A stretch of 37,171 nt of DNA, taken from positions 1 to 37,171 of the forward strand of contig CAMCRZ010000026.1 in the NCBI GenBank assembly GCA_945877425.1, given 5' to 3'. The notes beneath the pieces were generated by a model. The model was not told where the DNA came from, ran no database searches, and saw nothing but the letters and a program-made list of their open reading frames with translations. Positions 17,610 through 26,562 of this stretch are shown here, one piece after another. Each line of letters opens with the position of its first letter. The first letter of the stretch is position 1. The translations under genes and the position numbers were made by a program. The DNA comes from an uncultured Treponema sp. (GTDB lineage Bacteria; Spirochaetota; Spirochaetia; Treponematales; Treponemataceae).

Positions 17610-18509
17610 ATGAAAATTAACTCTTTAAGCGGATATCTGAAAAAACAGTTTGGAACTAAAGTTTACAAGCTTTCGCTAAGCGCAGGCTGTACCTGTCCTA
17701 CAAGAGACGGCACTATTTCTTACGGCGGCTGTATTTTTTGCAGTGAAGGCGGCAGCGGAGATTTTGCTTCCAGTTTTGATTCCATAGAAGTTCAGATAGA
17801 AAAAGCAAAGCAAAAAGTTGAATCAAAGTTCCCGAAAAAAATCCCTGATGAAGACAGAAAGTACATTGCCTATTTTCAGTCATTTACATCAACTTATGGA
17901 AACGAAGAAAGGCTTATGAAGCTTTTTGAAACTGCCTGTTCGCTTAAGGAAATTGCAGCTGTTTCCATTGGAACACGGCCTGACTGTATTTCCGACAAAA
18001 TGCTTTCTTTTTTAAGCAAACTGAACAGGAAAAAGCCTGTGTGGATTGAACTGGGGCTGCAGACTATTCACCAGAAAAGTGCCGATTTTATAAAACGCGG
18101 GTATTGCCTGCCACAGTTTGAAAAAACATATTACGCACTTAAAAAAGAAAACCTTACTGTTATAGTTCACCTTATTTTAGGGCTTCCCGGCGAAACCGAA
18201 AATCAAATGCTTGAATCTGTAAAGTACCTTGCTTCACTTTCTCCTGTTTTAGACGGAATTAAACTTCAGCTTTTACAGGTTTTAGAAGGAACTGAACTTG
18301 CACAAATTTACAAAACTTCTCCATTTAAGATTTTTACTATGGAAGAATACGCAAACCTTCTTGTAAAGTGCCTGAAACTTCTTCCACAGCAGACTGTTGT
18401 TCACAGAATTACAGGTGACGGACCGAAGCGCATTTTAATTGAACCGAAATGGTGCGGAAACAAAAAAGCCGTTCTTAATTATTTAACACGCTTTATTGAC
18501 TCTTATTAA
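17610..18509 (+). CDS. YhcC-like radical SAM protein (TIGR01212 type)
   Basis: A radical SAM enzyme of uncertain substrate. The family has an Elp3-like fold, and a role in nucleic-acid or cofactor modification has been suggested but is not settled. The 299-residue protein has cluster-binding cysteines 29, 41 and 44 in TCPTRDGTISYGGCIFC, the expected spacing for this family. Further motifs are AYFQSFTSTYG, IGTRPDCI, WIELGLQT and HLILGLPGE. An extra Cys27 replaces the usual Phe of GFTCPNRDG. The ribosome-binding site is weak. The gene ends three bases from the convergent exporter gene. Confidence 0.92.
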   Translation: MKINSLSGYLKKQFGTKVYKLSLSAGCTCPTRDGTISYGGCIFCSEGGSGDFASSFDSIEVQIEKAKQKVESKFPKKIPDEDRKYIAYFQSFTSTYGNEERLMKLFETACSLKEIAAVSIGTRPDCISDKMLSFLSKLNRKKPVWIELGLQTIHQKSADFIKRGYCLPQFEKTYYALKKENLTVIVHLILGLPGETENQMLESVKYLASLSPVLDGIKLQLLQVLEGTELAQIYKTSPFKIFTMEEYANLLVKCLKLLPQQTVVHRITGDGPKRILIEPKWCGNKKAVLNYLTRFIDSY

Positions 18510-18512
18510 AAA

Positions 18513-20435
18513 TCAGTCAAGCTCTATGCCGCCGGTGTAAAGTTTGTAATACCTGCCCTGCTTTTCCATTAAAGACTTATGATTGCCCCGCTCTATGATT
18601 CTGCCTTTTTCCAGAACAATAATTTCATCAGCATTACGGACAGTAGAAAGTCTGTGGGCAATAACAAAAACAGTGCGGCCTTTCATAAGAGAGTCCATGC
18701 CTTTTTCAATAAGATGTTCCGTTCTTGTGTCAATGGAAGATGTAGCTTCGTCAAGAATAAGTACAGGCGGATTTGCTGCAGCGGCTCTTGCTATTGCCAG
18801 AAGCTGACGCTGCCCCTGACTTAAGTTTCCGCCGTCTCCCGTTATTACAGTGTCGTATCCTTTTTTTAAGTGCCGGATAAAAGTGTCTGCGTTTGCAAGT
18901 TTAGCTGCGTCAAGAATCTGCTTTTCTGATGCATCAGGATTTCCGTAGCGTATGTTTTCCCGGATTGTTCCCGTAAAAAGATGAGTATCCTGCAAAACCA
19001 TTCCAAGTGATTTTCTAAGGTGGTCTTTTTTTATGTCTTTAAGCGGAATGTCGTCGTAAGTAATAGTTCCCTTGCAGTCATCTACATCATAAAACCGTGT
19101 AAGAAGATTTGTAATGGTAGTTTTTCCCGAACCAGTTGAACCTACAAGTGCAATTTTTTCTCCAGGCTTTGCGTGAAGCTCTATGTCGTGAAGTATTTCC
19201 TTTTCTTCCACATAGCTGAAAGACACGCTGTTAAAATCAACTTTTCCCTTAAGCTGTTTTAGCGTTCCGTCTGAATTATTTTTCCACGCCCATTGTCCTG
19301 TATAAGCAAAACTTTCCACAAGATGAACTTTTTTGTCTGAAGACTGATTTTTGCAAGTTTCCACTGCATTTACTAAAGCTACAGTTCCGTTGTCTTCTTC
19401 GCTTGCTTCGTCTATAACGCTGAAAATTCTTTCTGCTCCTGCCAGTGCATTTAAAATACTGTTAAACTGCTGGCTCATCATTGTAACGGGACGGCTGAAT
19501 CCTCTTGTAAACTGAAGGAATGCTGCAATGCTTCCAATATCAATGTGACCGCTTATAACCCTTACTGCTCCCACAATTGCAACTAAAGCGTACTGAATGT
19601 GGCTCAGGTTTCCCATAATAGGACCGAGTATGTTGGCGTAAGTTGATGCCCTTGTTCCTGCTTCACAAAGTTTATTGTTTAAGATTTCAAATTCTTCAAG
19701 AGACTTTTCTTCACGATTGAAAACTTTTACAACTTTCTGACCTTCAATCATTTCTTCTATGTAACCGTTAAGCTTTCCAATGCTGTACTGCTGTTCCCTG
19801 AAGGCACCTGCACTTCTTTTCCCTATTACGCCTGCCAGATAAATCATGACAAAAATAGTAAGAACCATTATTGCAGTTAAAAGAACGCTTACGTAAATCA
19901 TCATTACAAAAATTGCAGTAACACTTATTACGCTGGAAAAAAGCTGGGGCAAAGTCTGGCTCATCATATCACGCAAAGTGTCTGTGTCGTTTGTGTAAAG
20001 TGACATAAGTTCGCCGTGAGTTTTGCTGTCGTAGTATTTAAGCGGAAGTTTTTCCATCTGATTGAAAAGGTCTGTCCTGATTTTATAAAGTACAGTTGAA
20101 GAAATGTGAAGCATAAGCCTTTGGTTCAACCAGCTGGCAATAACTCCTGAAGCAAAAAAAACTGCCATTTTCTGAATCAGCCTTAAAAACGGAATGAAAT
20201 CAGCAAAAGTAATTTCTGCACCTTTACCGGCTTTCCTTACAAGAGGCAATATAAAATCATTTACTGCAGGCTTTAAAAGATAATCTGATGCAACCTGAGC
20301 TGCTGCACTTACAACTACTGCAATAAAAACTACAATCAGCAGAAATTTAAAACTGCCCAAATATTTTATCAAGCGCTTTATTGTTTTAGCTGTATTTTTT
20401 GGTTTAGCTGTTCCCCGCATTTTTACTGGTGGCAT
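18513..20435 (-). CDS. ABC exporter subunit with canonical ATPase site (MdlB-like half)
   Basis: One half of a heterodimeric type IV ABC exporter. The N-terminal half has six transmembrane helices (to about residue 330). The ATPase domain has Walker A GSTGSGKTT near 432-440, Walker B VLILDEATSS with catalytic Glu near 563, and the H-loop His in VIAHRLST. The signature reads LSQGQ rather than LSGGQ. The 640-residue length includes an insertion of about 50 residues between the membrane and ATPase domains. The ribosome-binding site is AAGGAAAA. It is the second gene of the pair, 32 bases after the first. Substrate unknown. Confidence 0.94.
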   Translation of the reverse strand: MPPVKMRGTAKPKNTAKTIKRLIKYLGSFKFLLIVVFIAVVVSAAAQVASDYLLKPAVNDFILPLVRKAGKGAEITFADFIPFLRLIQKMAVFFASGVIASWLNQRLMLHISSTVLYKIRTDLFNQMEKLPLKYYDSKTHGELMSLYTNDTDTLRDMMSQTLPQLFSSVISVTAIFVMMIYVSVLLTAIMVLTIFVMIYLAGVIGKRSAGAFREQQYSIGKLNGYIEEMIEGQKVVKVFNREEKSLEEFEILNNKLCEAGTRASTYANILGPIMGNLSHIQYALVAIVGAVRVISGHIDIGSIAAFLQFTRGFSRPVTMMSQQFNSILNALAGAERIFSVIDEASEEDNGTVALVNAVETCKNQSSDKKVHLVESFAYTGQWAWKNNSDGTLKQLKGKVDFNSVSFSYVEEKEILHDIELHAKPGEKIALVGSTGSGKTTITNLLTRFYDVDDCKGTITYDDIPLKDIKKDHLRKSLGMVLQDTHLFTGTIRENIRYGNPDASEKQILDAAKLANADTFIRHLKKGYDTVITGDGGNLSQGQRQLLAIARAAAANPPVLILDEATSSIDTRTEHLIEKGMDSLMKGRTVFVIAHRLSTVRNADEIIVLEKGRIIERGNHKSLMEKQGRYYKLYTGGIELD

Positions 20436-20467
20436 TTTATTTTCCTTACAATTTGCTTAATTTTTAC

Positions 20468-22237
20468 TTAATTCTGTGACTGCTGGGACTGATACACTTC
20501 CCGGTAAATTCCGTTGTTTTCAAGAAGTTCACTGTGAGTTCCATAACCGTTGACTTTTCCGTTATCAAAGACGTAAATAACATCTGCATCTTTTACAGAA
20601 GAAATGCGCTGTGCAATTATGATTTTTGTTGCATCAGGCAAGATCTTTTTAAGGGACATTCGTATCCGAGCATCTGTTGCAGTGTCTACCGCTGACGTAG
20701 AATCATCCAGAATAAGAATTGAGGGCTTTTTCAACAATGCCCTTGCTATGCAAAGACGCTGCTTTTGTCCGCCTGAAATATTTACGCCGCCCTGACCTAA
20801 AACCGTATCGTAACCAAGAGGCAATGTACTTATAAACTCATGGGCATCAGATGCAATGCATGCATTTACTATTTCTTCTTCAGTTGCATTTTCGTTTCCC
20901 CAGCGAAGGTTTTCTTTTATAGTTCCGCTGAACAAAACATTTTTCTGCAGGACAAAAGCCACACTGTTGCGCAAAGTTTTTAAATCGTACTTGCGGACGT
21001 CTATGCCGCCAACGCTTACTGTTCCTTTTAAAGTGTCGTAAAGTCTTGGTATAAGCGAAACAAATGTAGACTTGGAAGAACCTGTTCCGCCGATTATTCC
21101 CACAACACTGCCGCTTTCAATTTTAATGTTTACGTCTGACAGCACACAGTTTTTTTCATCCTTTACATAACTGAAACTTACGTTTTTAAATTCTACGCCG
21201 CCGTTTGGAACACGCTTAAATATTTCCTTAGTAGTTGAACCGTCACTGTGGATTACGTTTATTCCTGAAGGATTTTGAATTTCTGGGATTTCGTCAAAAA
21301 CTTCCGTAATGCGCTGAGTGCTTGCCCGGCTTAAAACGATTGTAATAAAAATCATCGAAAGCATCATAAGGCTCATTAAAATCTGGCCGATGTACGAAAT
21401 AAAACTTACAAGTTCACCTGTCTGCATATTTCCTGCAACAATCATATTTCCGCCAAACCAAAGTGCAAGTATGATGCACACATAAACTACAGCCTGCATG
21501 ATGGGATTGTTTAAAATAACAATTCGCTCTGCCCTCACCTGAAACTTCCTTACATCATAAGCGGCTTCATCAAATTTGCGGCTTTCATAATCACTGCGGA
21601 CAAAACTTTTTACAACTCTGATGGCTGTAAGATTTTCCTGGACACGGCTGTTCATTTTGTCGTACTGGGCAAGCATGGTTTTAAATCTTGGGTAGGCAGT
21701 TGCTGCTATAAAAAACAAAGCTGCACCCAGAAACGGAATTGCTGCAAGAAAAATAAGGCTTAGCCTTGAATTAATGTGGAATGCAAGAATTACGCCGCTT
21801 AGCAGCATAAAAGGTGCACGAAAGCAAATCCGTACTATCATCTGGTAAGTGTTCTGCAAGTTAGTAACGTCTGTAGTTAATCTTGTTACAAGTGATGATG
21901 AAGAAAAGTTGTCTATGTTACCGAAAGAAAAAGTCTGGATTTTTCCAAAAAGCCTCTGCCTTAAGTTACGGGCAAAACCTAATGAAGCCAGAGCGCCAAA
22001 CCTTGCACCTAATCCGCCGAAAATAAGGGAAACAAGTGACATTAAAATCATTAAAGAACCGGTTTTTAAAACATAGGGAAGATTTTTTTCTGCAATTCCC
22101 ACATCAATGATTTTTGCCATCATTAAAGGAATGGCAGTTTCCATAAGAACTTCGCCAATCATGGTAAGCGGACACAGCAAAGAATAAACTTTGTATTTTT
22201 TTTCCAGACCATGAAGTAGCTTTCCAACAGTAGTCAT
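20468..22237 (-). CDS. ABC exporter subunit with degenerate ATPase site (MdlA-like half)
   Basis: Partner of the downstream half-transporter. I place the start at the ATG at 22237 (MTTVGKLLHGLEKKYKVYS), which aligns with the family N-terminus. A TTG at 22300 would add 21 residues but has no ribosome-binding site. In the 589-residue product, Walker A is GGTGSSKST near 381-389. Walker B is LILDDSTSAVD, with Asp in place of the catalytic Glu. The H-loop is IIIAQRISS, with Gln in place of His. The signature ISGGQ is intact. This is the expected asymmetry: the productive site would pair this ISGGQ with the other subunit's Walker motifs. Confidence 0.94.
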   Translation of the reverse strand: MTTVGKLLHGLEKKYKVYSLLCPLTMIGEVLMETAIPLMMAKIIDVGIAEKNLPYVLKTGSLMILMSLVSLIFGGLGARFGALASLGFARNLRQRLFGKIQTFSFGNIDNFSSSSLVTRLTTDVTNLQNTYQMIVRICFRAPFMLLSGVILAFHINSRLSLIFLAAIPFLGAALFFIAATAYPRFKTMLAQYDKMNSRVQENLTAIRVVKSFVRSDYESRKFDEAAYDVRKFQVRAERIVILNNPIMQAVVYVCIILALWFGGNMIVAGNMQTGELVSFISYIGQILMSLMMLSMIFITIVLSRASTQRITEVFDEIPEIQNPSGINVIHSDGSTTKEIFKRVPNGGVEFKNVSFSYVKDEKNCVLSDVNIKIESGSVVGIIGGTGSSKSTFVSLIPRLYDTLKGTVSVGGIDVRKYDLKTLRNSVAFVLQKNVLFSGTIKENLRWGNENATEEEIVNACIASDAHEFISTLPLGYDTVLGQGGVNISGGQKQRLCIARALLKKPSILILDDSTSAVDTATDARIRMSLKKILPDATKIIIAQRISSVKDADVIYVFDNGKVNGYGTHSELLENNGIYREVYQSQQSQN

Positions 22238-22244
22238 GGTTTTA

Positions 22245-22274
22245 AATCTATCACATAAAACTATATTTTTCCAA
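22245..22274 (-). promoter_or_regulatory. Candidate promoter abutting the exporter start codon
   Basis: TTGGAA at 22274-22269, an 18-base spacer and TAGATT at 22250-22245 (minus strand), ending seven bases before the ATG at 22237. No Shine-Dalgarno sequence lies between. It would give a leaderless message. Confidence 0.35.
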
Positions 22275-22296
22275 TTAAAATAATTGTTATAACTTT

Positions 22297-23943
22297 TCAA
22301 GTGCGTGCAAGAATTCCTGAAACACTGAATGCATGGTCACCTATTTTTTCAATCTGCTTAACAAGATCAATGTACAAAAGTTCAGCTTTTACGTTTGCAC
22401 CGTTTTCAAGACGCTTACGGGCTTTTTTCTTTAAATCTTTTCTAAAGGAATCAATGTAATTTTCCAGCTCGTTTGCAAAAGAAAGCTTTTCTTCACTTAA
22501 ATGAGTGTTTATGTTGATGTGAATGAACTGCATGAACTGACGTCCTAACTCAACGTAAGGAATAAGGGCTTCCATATCTTCTTCGGGGAAAGTCATTTTC
22601 TTTTCTACACTTTTCTGCAAAAGCTTGGCACAGCTGTAACAAATGTCTGTAATAGATTCCAGATCATCTACAACCTGAACCATATTAGTTAAGCTTTCAT
22701 GCTGCTTTTCTGTAAGTGAAAGATGTTTTTCGCAAGTAAGAATGTAATTTACAATCTGCTCATGCATCTGGTCGCAATAATCTTCCTGAAATGCCAGCTT
22801 AGGAATGTAGCTTGTAATGAACTGTTCGTTGCGCCTCATAAAGCCAATCTGAATGCTGTCAAACATATCGCTTACAACATCTGTCATGTCACGGATTTCT
22901 TTTTCAAGGCGGACTATTCTTGCTGCAGGGTTTTCCGAAAGTGTACTGCTTGACTGATATTCCAGAACGTAATTCTTAGGCTTTTCTTTTGAAGCGTCGT
23001 CTTTAATGATAAGTTTGGAAAGAATAACCATCTGTTTAACGCATGGAATGAAAATTATTGTACACAAAGTTTTAAATACAGTGTGAAGCATGGAAATGCG
23101 GATTGCAATATTATCTGTAGGCGTAAGGAATTCAACAAGGTTAAGAAGAGGCGTAAAGAAAACAAGTGCAAGTATAGTTCCTATTACGTTAAAAAGTACA
23201 TGAATTACAGCAGCACGTTTTGCATCAGCGTTAGTTCCTATTGAAGCAAGTATGGCGTCTATAGTTGAACCAATGTTGCTTCCTAAAGTCATGGATGCAG
23301 CTATTTCCCAGCCGATGATTCCGTTGTAAGCCATTGTGATTACGATTGCAGAAAATGCACTGGAAGAATGCATTAAAGCCGTTATGACGATTCCTATAAA
23401 AAATCCTATTATTATGGAAAAAATGCCGTAATTCTGAAGCTGTGCAATAAATGGAATTTTTGAAGCGTCAAAAGAAAATGCATCGGAAAGTCCGCTTAAA
23501 CCAAGAAACAGCAGCCCGAAGCCCATAACTGCTTCACCAAGATTTTTCAGTCCTGATTTTTTCGCAAAAGTCAAAAAGTATCCGAAGCCAAAAAGCGGAA
23601 TTGCAAAAGCTGAAATTTTAAAATTAAAGCCGAATATTGAAACTATCCAGGCTGTAACTGTTGTTCCGATATTTGCACCGTAAATAACACCTGCAGATTG
23701 TGTAAGTGTTAAAAGTCCTGCATTTACGAAAGAAACAACCATTACAGTTGTAGCTCCGGAAGACTGAATAATCATTGTAACAATTACGCCAGTAAGCAGA
23801 CCTGAAATTCTGTTTCCTGTCATAAAGCTCAATGCGTTTTGAAGCTGAGAACCGGCACTTTTCTGAACGCCGTCACTCATTAACTTCATACCGTAAAGTA
23901 AAAAACCGAGGCTACCTATTAGAAGCAATATTCCGCTTATCAT
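22297..23943 (-). CDS. Na+/phosphate symporter with C-terminal PhoU-like domain
   Basis: Sodium-coupled inorganic phosphate transport across the inner membrane (NptA/YjbB, Na_Pi_cotrans family). The 548-residue protein has two inverted repeats marked by QSSGATT at 60-66 and a second SSSAF motif near 193-197. It has about eight to nine membrane segments to about residue 310. An all-helical cytoplasmic tail from about 340 resembles PhoU. There is no Shine-Dalgarno sequence before the ATG; a promoter directly abuts it. The exporter pair follows 59 bases downstream of the stop. Confidence 0.93.
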   Translation of the reverse strand: MISGILLLIGSLGFLLYGMKLMSDGVQKSAGSQLQNALSFMTGNRISGLLTGVIVTMIIQSSGATTVMVVSFVNAGLLTLTQSAGVIYGANIGTTVTAWIVSIFGFNFKISAFAIPLFGFGYFLTFAKKSGLKNLGEAVMGFGLLFLGLSGLSDAFSFDASKIPFIAQLQNYGIFSIIIGFFIGIVITALMHSSSAFSAIVITMAYNGIIGWEIAASMTLGSNIGSTIDAILASIGTNADAKRAAVIHVLFNVIGTILALVFFTPLLNLVEFLTPTDNIAIRISMLHTVFKTLCTIIFIPCVKQMVILSKLIIKDDASKEKPKNYVLEYQSSSTLSENPAARIVRLEKEIRDMTDVVSDMFDSIQIGFMRRNEQFITSYIPKLAFQEDYCDQMHEQIVNYILTCEKHLSLTEKQHESLTNMVQVVDDLESITDICYSCAKLLQKSVEKKMTFPEEDMEALIPYVELGRQFMQFIHININTHLSEEKLSFANELENYIDSFRKDLKKKARKRLENGANVKAELLYIDLVKQIEKIGDHAFSVSGILART

Positions 23944-23947
23944 ATTT

Positions 23948-23981
23948 TCAGATTTTATCTGATTTTTTCAGTGGAATTCAA
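23948..23981 (-). promoter_or_regulatory. Promoter and 15-bp dyad abutting the Na+/phosphate symporter start
   Basis: TTGAAT at 23981-23976, an 18-base spacer and TAAAAT at 23957-23952, only eight bases before the ATG. The dyad TCAGAT-TTT-ATCTGA at 23948-23962 spans the -10 box, so a bound protein would block initiation. No Shine-Dalgarno sequence is visible. Confidence 0.45.
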
Positions 23982-24104
23982 GTCCCATAATTCTTACAGA
24001 CACTGCACCCTGGGACTTCCGGCTAAGCCACAGGATGATTCAGGCTTTCAGCTTATTCTGATTCAAAATCGAAATGGCAGGAAAAGCAAAAACTGAAACT
24101 GAAA

Positions 24105-25379
24105 TTACATAGCACCAAGTGCCTGTTCAATGTCTGCAATTATATCGCTTACGTTTTCAATTCCAACAGAAAGACGCACAAGATCAGAACTTACGCCAGC
24201 CTGCTTAAGTTCCTCGTCTGACATCTGACGGTGAGTTGTAGTTGCAGGATGAAGTATGCATGTACGTGCATCTGCTACGTGTGTGGCAATTGTGCAGAGC
24301 TTAAGATTTTTCATAAAAATACCTGCAGCTTCCCTTCCGCCTTTTACGCCAAAACTTATTACGCCGCAAGTTCCATTGGGCATATATTTTTTTGCCAGAT
24401 TGTAGTATTTGTTCGATTCAAGGCCAGGATAGAAAACCCAAGAGATTTTGCTGTGATTTTCAAGGTAACGTGCTACAGTAAGTGCATTTGAACAGTGACG
24501 TTCCATTCTTACAGGCAGACTTTCAAGCCCAAGGTTCAGCATATAGGCATTTACAGGTGACTGAACTGCACCGAAATCACGCATAAGCTGGCAAGTTGCT
24601 TTAGTAATAAACGCGCCTTCTTTTCCGAATTTTTGTGCATAAGTAATTCCGTGGTAAGATTCATCAGGCGTACAAAGACCGGGAAATTTTTCAGCATTGG
24701 AAAGCCAGTCGAATTTTCCTGAATCAACTATAACGCCTCCAATAGTTGCATCGTGGCCGTCCATATATTTTGTTGTGGAATGAGTTACAATATCAGCACC
24801 GTGCTCAAAAGGGCGGCAGTTTACAGGTGTGGCAAAAGTGTTGTCTACAATAAGCGGCACACCGTGTTTATGAGCAGCTGCAGCGAATTTTTCAAAATCA
24901 AAAACTGCAAGAGAAGGATTTGAAATTGTTTCTCCAAAAACTGCCTTAGTATTGCTTTTAAATGCAGATTCCAGTTCTTCGGCACTGCAGTCAGGATCAA
25001 CAAAAGTAAAGTCAATGTTCATCTTCCGCATTGTTACGTTAAAAAGATTAAACGTTCCGCCGTAAATTGCAGAAGAAGCTATTACATGGTCGCCGGAATT
25101 TGCAATGTTAAAGACAGCAAGAAAATTTGCAGCCTGACCTGAAGAAGTAAGCATGGCAGCAGTTCCACCTTCTAAAGCAGCAATTTTTTTTGCAACCATA
25201 TCAGTTGTAGGATTCTGAAGCCTTGAATAAAAATATCCGTTTGCCTTAAGATCAAAAAGATCGCCCATTGCTTCACTTGTTTCGTATTTAAAAGTCGTAC
25301 TTTGAATAATCGGCATCATGCGTGGTTCACCGTTTTTAGGTTCATATCCTGAATGAATGCACTGTGTTTCCTTTTCCAT
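24105..25379 (-). CDS. metY: O-acetylhomoserine sulfhydrylase (PLP-dependent)
   Basis: Forms homocysteine (or methionine) from O-acetylhomoserine and sulfide (or methanethiol). It belongs to the Cys/Met metabolism PLP enzyme family. The 424-residue length is nearer to MetY than to MetB/MetC (about 380-400). The PLP lysine is Lys204 in HSTTKYMDGH. The YSRLQNPTTD substrate loop is at 51-60, SSGQAAN at 79-85 and VDNTFATP at 178-185. The start follows GAGGGAAA. It is divergent from a cation transporter gene across 218 bases. No SAM riboswitch is seen upstream. Confidence 0.93.
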   Translation of the reverse strand: MEKETQCIHSGYEPKNGEPRMMPIIQSTTFKYETSEAMGDLFDLKANGYFYSRLQNPTTDMVAKKIAALEGGTAAMLTSSGQAANFLAVFNIANSGDHVIASSAIYGGTFNLFNVTMRKMNIDFTFVDPDCSAEELESAFKSNTKAVFGETISNPSLAVFDFEKFAAAAHKHGVPLIVDNTFATPVNCRPFEHGADIVTHSTTKYMDGHDATIGGVIVDSGKFDWLSNAEKFPGLCTPDESYHGITYAQKFGKEGAFITKATCQLMRDFGAVQSPVNAYMLNLGLESLPVRMERHCSNALTVARYLENHSKISWVFYPGLESNKYYNLAKKYMPNGTCGVISFGVKGGREAAGIFMKNLKLCTIATHVADARTCILHPATTTHRQMSDEELKQAGVSSDLVRLSVGIENVSDIIADIEQALGAM

Positions 25380-25441
25380 TTTTCCCTCATTTAAACAAAT
25401 AGTTTTACAAATATTATACTTTTTTTTCCTAAAACGCTATA

Positions 25442-25477
25442 TGATTTTTACCCTGATTTTTACCTTGATTTTCGCAC
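25442..25477. repeat. Three 12-bp direct repeats in the metY/CDF divergent region
   Basis: TGATTTTTACCC, TGATTTTTACCT and TGATTTTCGCAC lie head to tail at 25442, 25454 and 25466. The first two match at 11 of 12 bases and the third shares the TGATTTT core. The position between two divergent genes suggests iterated binding sites, but it may be a simple tandem duplication. Confidence 0.55.
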
Positions 25478-25543
25478 GTTAATCTTCTGCAACAAAAATT
25501 TCCTTATCCTAACTGCGCAAAATAAATTATTATGTAAGTCACA

Positions 25544-25580
25544 AAACATCTTGAAAACTTAAAATGTTTCCAGCTAATTA
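25544..25580 (+). promoter_or_regulatory. Candidate promoter and dyad for the cation diffusion facilitator gene
   Basis: TTGAAA at 25551-25556, an 18-base spacer and TAATTA at 25575-25580. An imperfect inverted repeat (AAACATCTT at 25544-25552, AAAATGTTT at 25561-25569) straddles the -35 box. GGGGAG precedes the ATG at 25598. Confidence 0.35.
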
Positions 25581-25597
25581 AATTTGGGGAGAAAAAA

Positions 25598-26554
25598 ATG
25601 GACGTAAAAAATAAAGATTTTAAAACCCACTATATACGTGTTGCAGGAATATTTGCACTTTTTGGAAATGCCGTTCTTGCCATAACAAAAATCATTTTAG
25701 GTTACACTTCATCTTCAATGGCAGTAGTGGGCGACGGAATAGACAGTTCAACTGACGTACTTATTGCAATAGTAACGCTTTTTGTAAGCACCATAGTTTC
25801 ACAGCCCGGAGACAAGCAGCATCCCTGGGGACACGGAAGAGCCGAAACTGTTGCAACAATGCTTCTTGCATTTATAATTTTTTACGCAGGCAGCCAGCTT
25901 TTTTTCACTTCAATAAACAGGATTATTTCTAGAGAATATTCTGCGGAAATTTCTAAAATTGCAATCATAGCTTCATTGATTTCAATAGCAGGAAAAGCCT
26001 TACTTGCAGCAAGCCAGTTTTTCTTCGGCAAATTAGCAGACAGCGAAATGGTTAAAGCCAATGCACTTAACATGAAAAGCGACATTATACTTTCTGCAGG
26101 AGTTTTGACAGGAACAACAGTAAGTTCACTTTTTAAAAGCCCCGTTCTTGATCCTATAGTTGCAGCTTTAGTAGGACTTTGGGTTATAAAAAACGCACTT
26201 TCTCTTTTTTCACAGATGAATCTTGAACTTATGGACGGAAACGCAGACAGTTCGCTTTACAAAAAACTTTTTGATGCAGCAACTTCTGTAAAAGGCGTAG
26301 AAAATCCACACAGAGCAAGAATAAGAAAAATGGCAGGAAGTTACGACATTGATTTAGACGTAGAAGTAGATCCTGAACTTTCAATTTACGAAGCCCACGA
26401 ATTGTCCGAACTTGTGGAAGAAGCTATCCGCAAAGAACTGCCTGAAGTTTATGCCGTTATGATTCACGTTGAACCAAAAGATTCCTGCCTTCATCAGCGG
26501 GAAGAAGAATTCGGGCTTAACCCAAAACATCTGGAAAATGAAACTGAAAAGTAA
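25598..26554 (+). CDS. Cation diffusion facilitator (CDF) metal exporter
   Basis: A proton-coupled divalent metal efflux protein of the inner membrane. The 318-residue product has six hydrophobic segments to about residue 205 and a C-terminal ferredoxin-like cytoplasmic domain (DIDLDVEVDPELSI). The TM2 metal motif is DxxxD (Asp49, Asp53). In TM5 the usual HxxxD is Asn158-xxx-Asp162, so the zinc-type His is missing; this suggests a metal other than zinc, perhaps Mn2+ or Fe2+ (inference). HPWGHGRAE at 75-83 is the conserved loop after TM2. It ends eight bases from the convergent carboxypeptidase gene. Confidence 0.92.
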   Translation: MDVKNKDFKTHYIRVAGIFALFGNAVLAITKIILGYTSSSMAVVGDGIDSSTDVLIAIVTLFVSTIVSQPGDKQHPWGHGRAETVATMLLAFIIFYAGSQLFFTSINRIISREYSAEISKIAIIASLISIAGKALLAASQFFFGKLADSEMVKANALNMKSDIILSAGVLTGTTVSSLFKSPVLDPIVAALVGLWVIKNALSLFSQMNLELMDGNADSSLYKKLFDAATSVKGVENPHRARIRKMAGSYDIDLDVEVDPELSIYEAHELSELVEEAIRKELPEVYAVMIHVEPKDSCLHQREEEFGLNPKHLENETEK

Positions 26555-26562
26555 AGTGCTCT

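Noticed and set aside
25380..25597. SAM riboswitch (S-box) upstream of metY
   Set aside because: No conserved S-box core or terminator hairpin is present in the leader.
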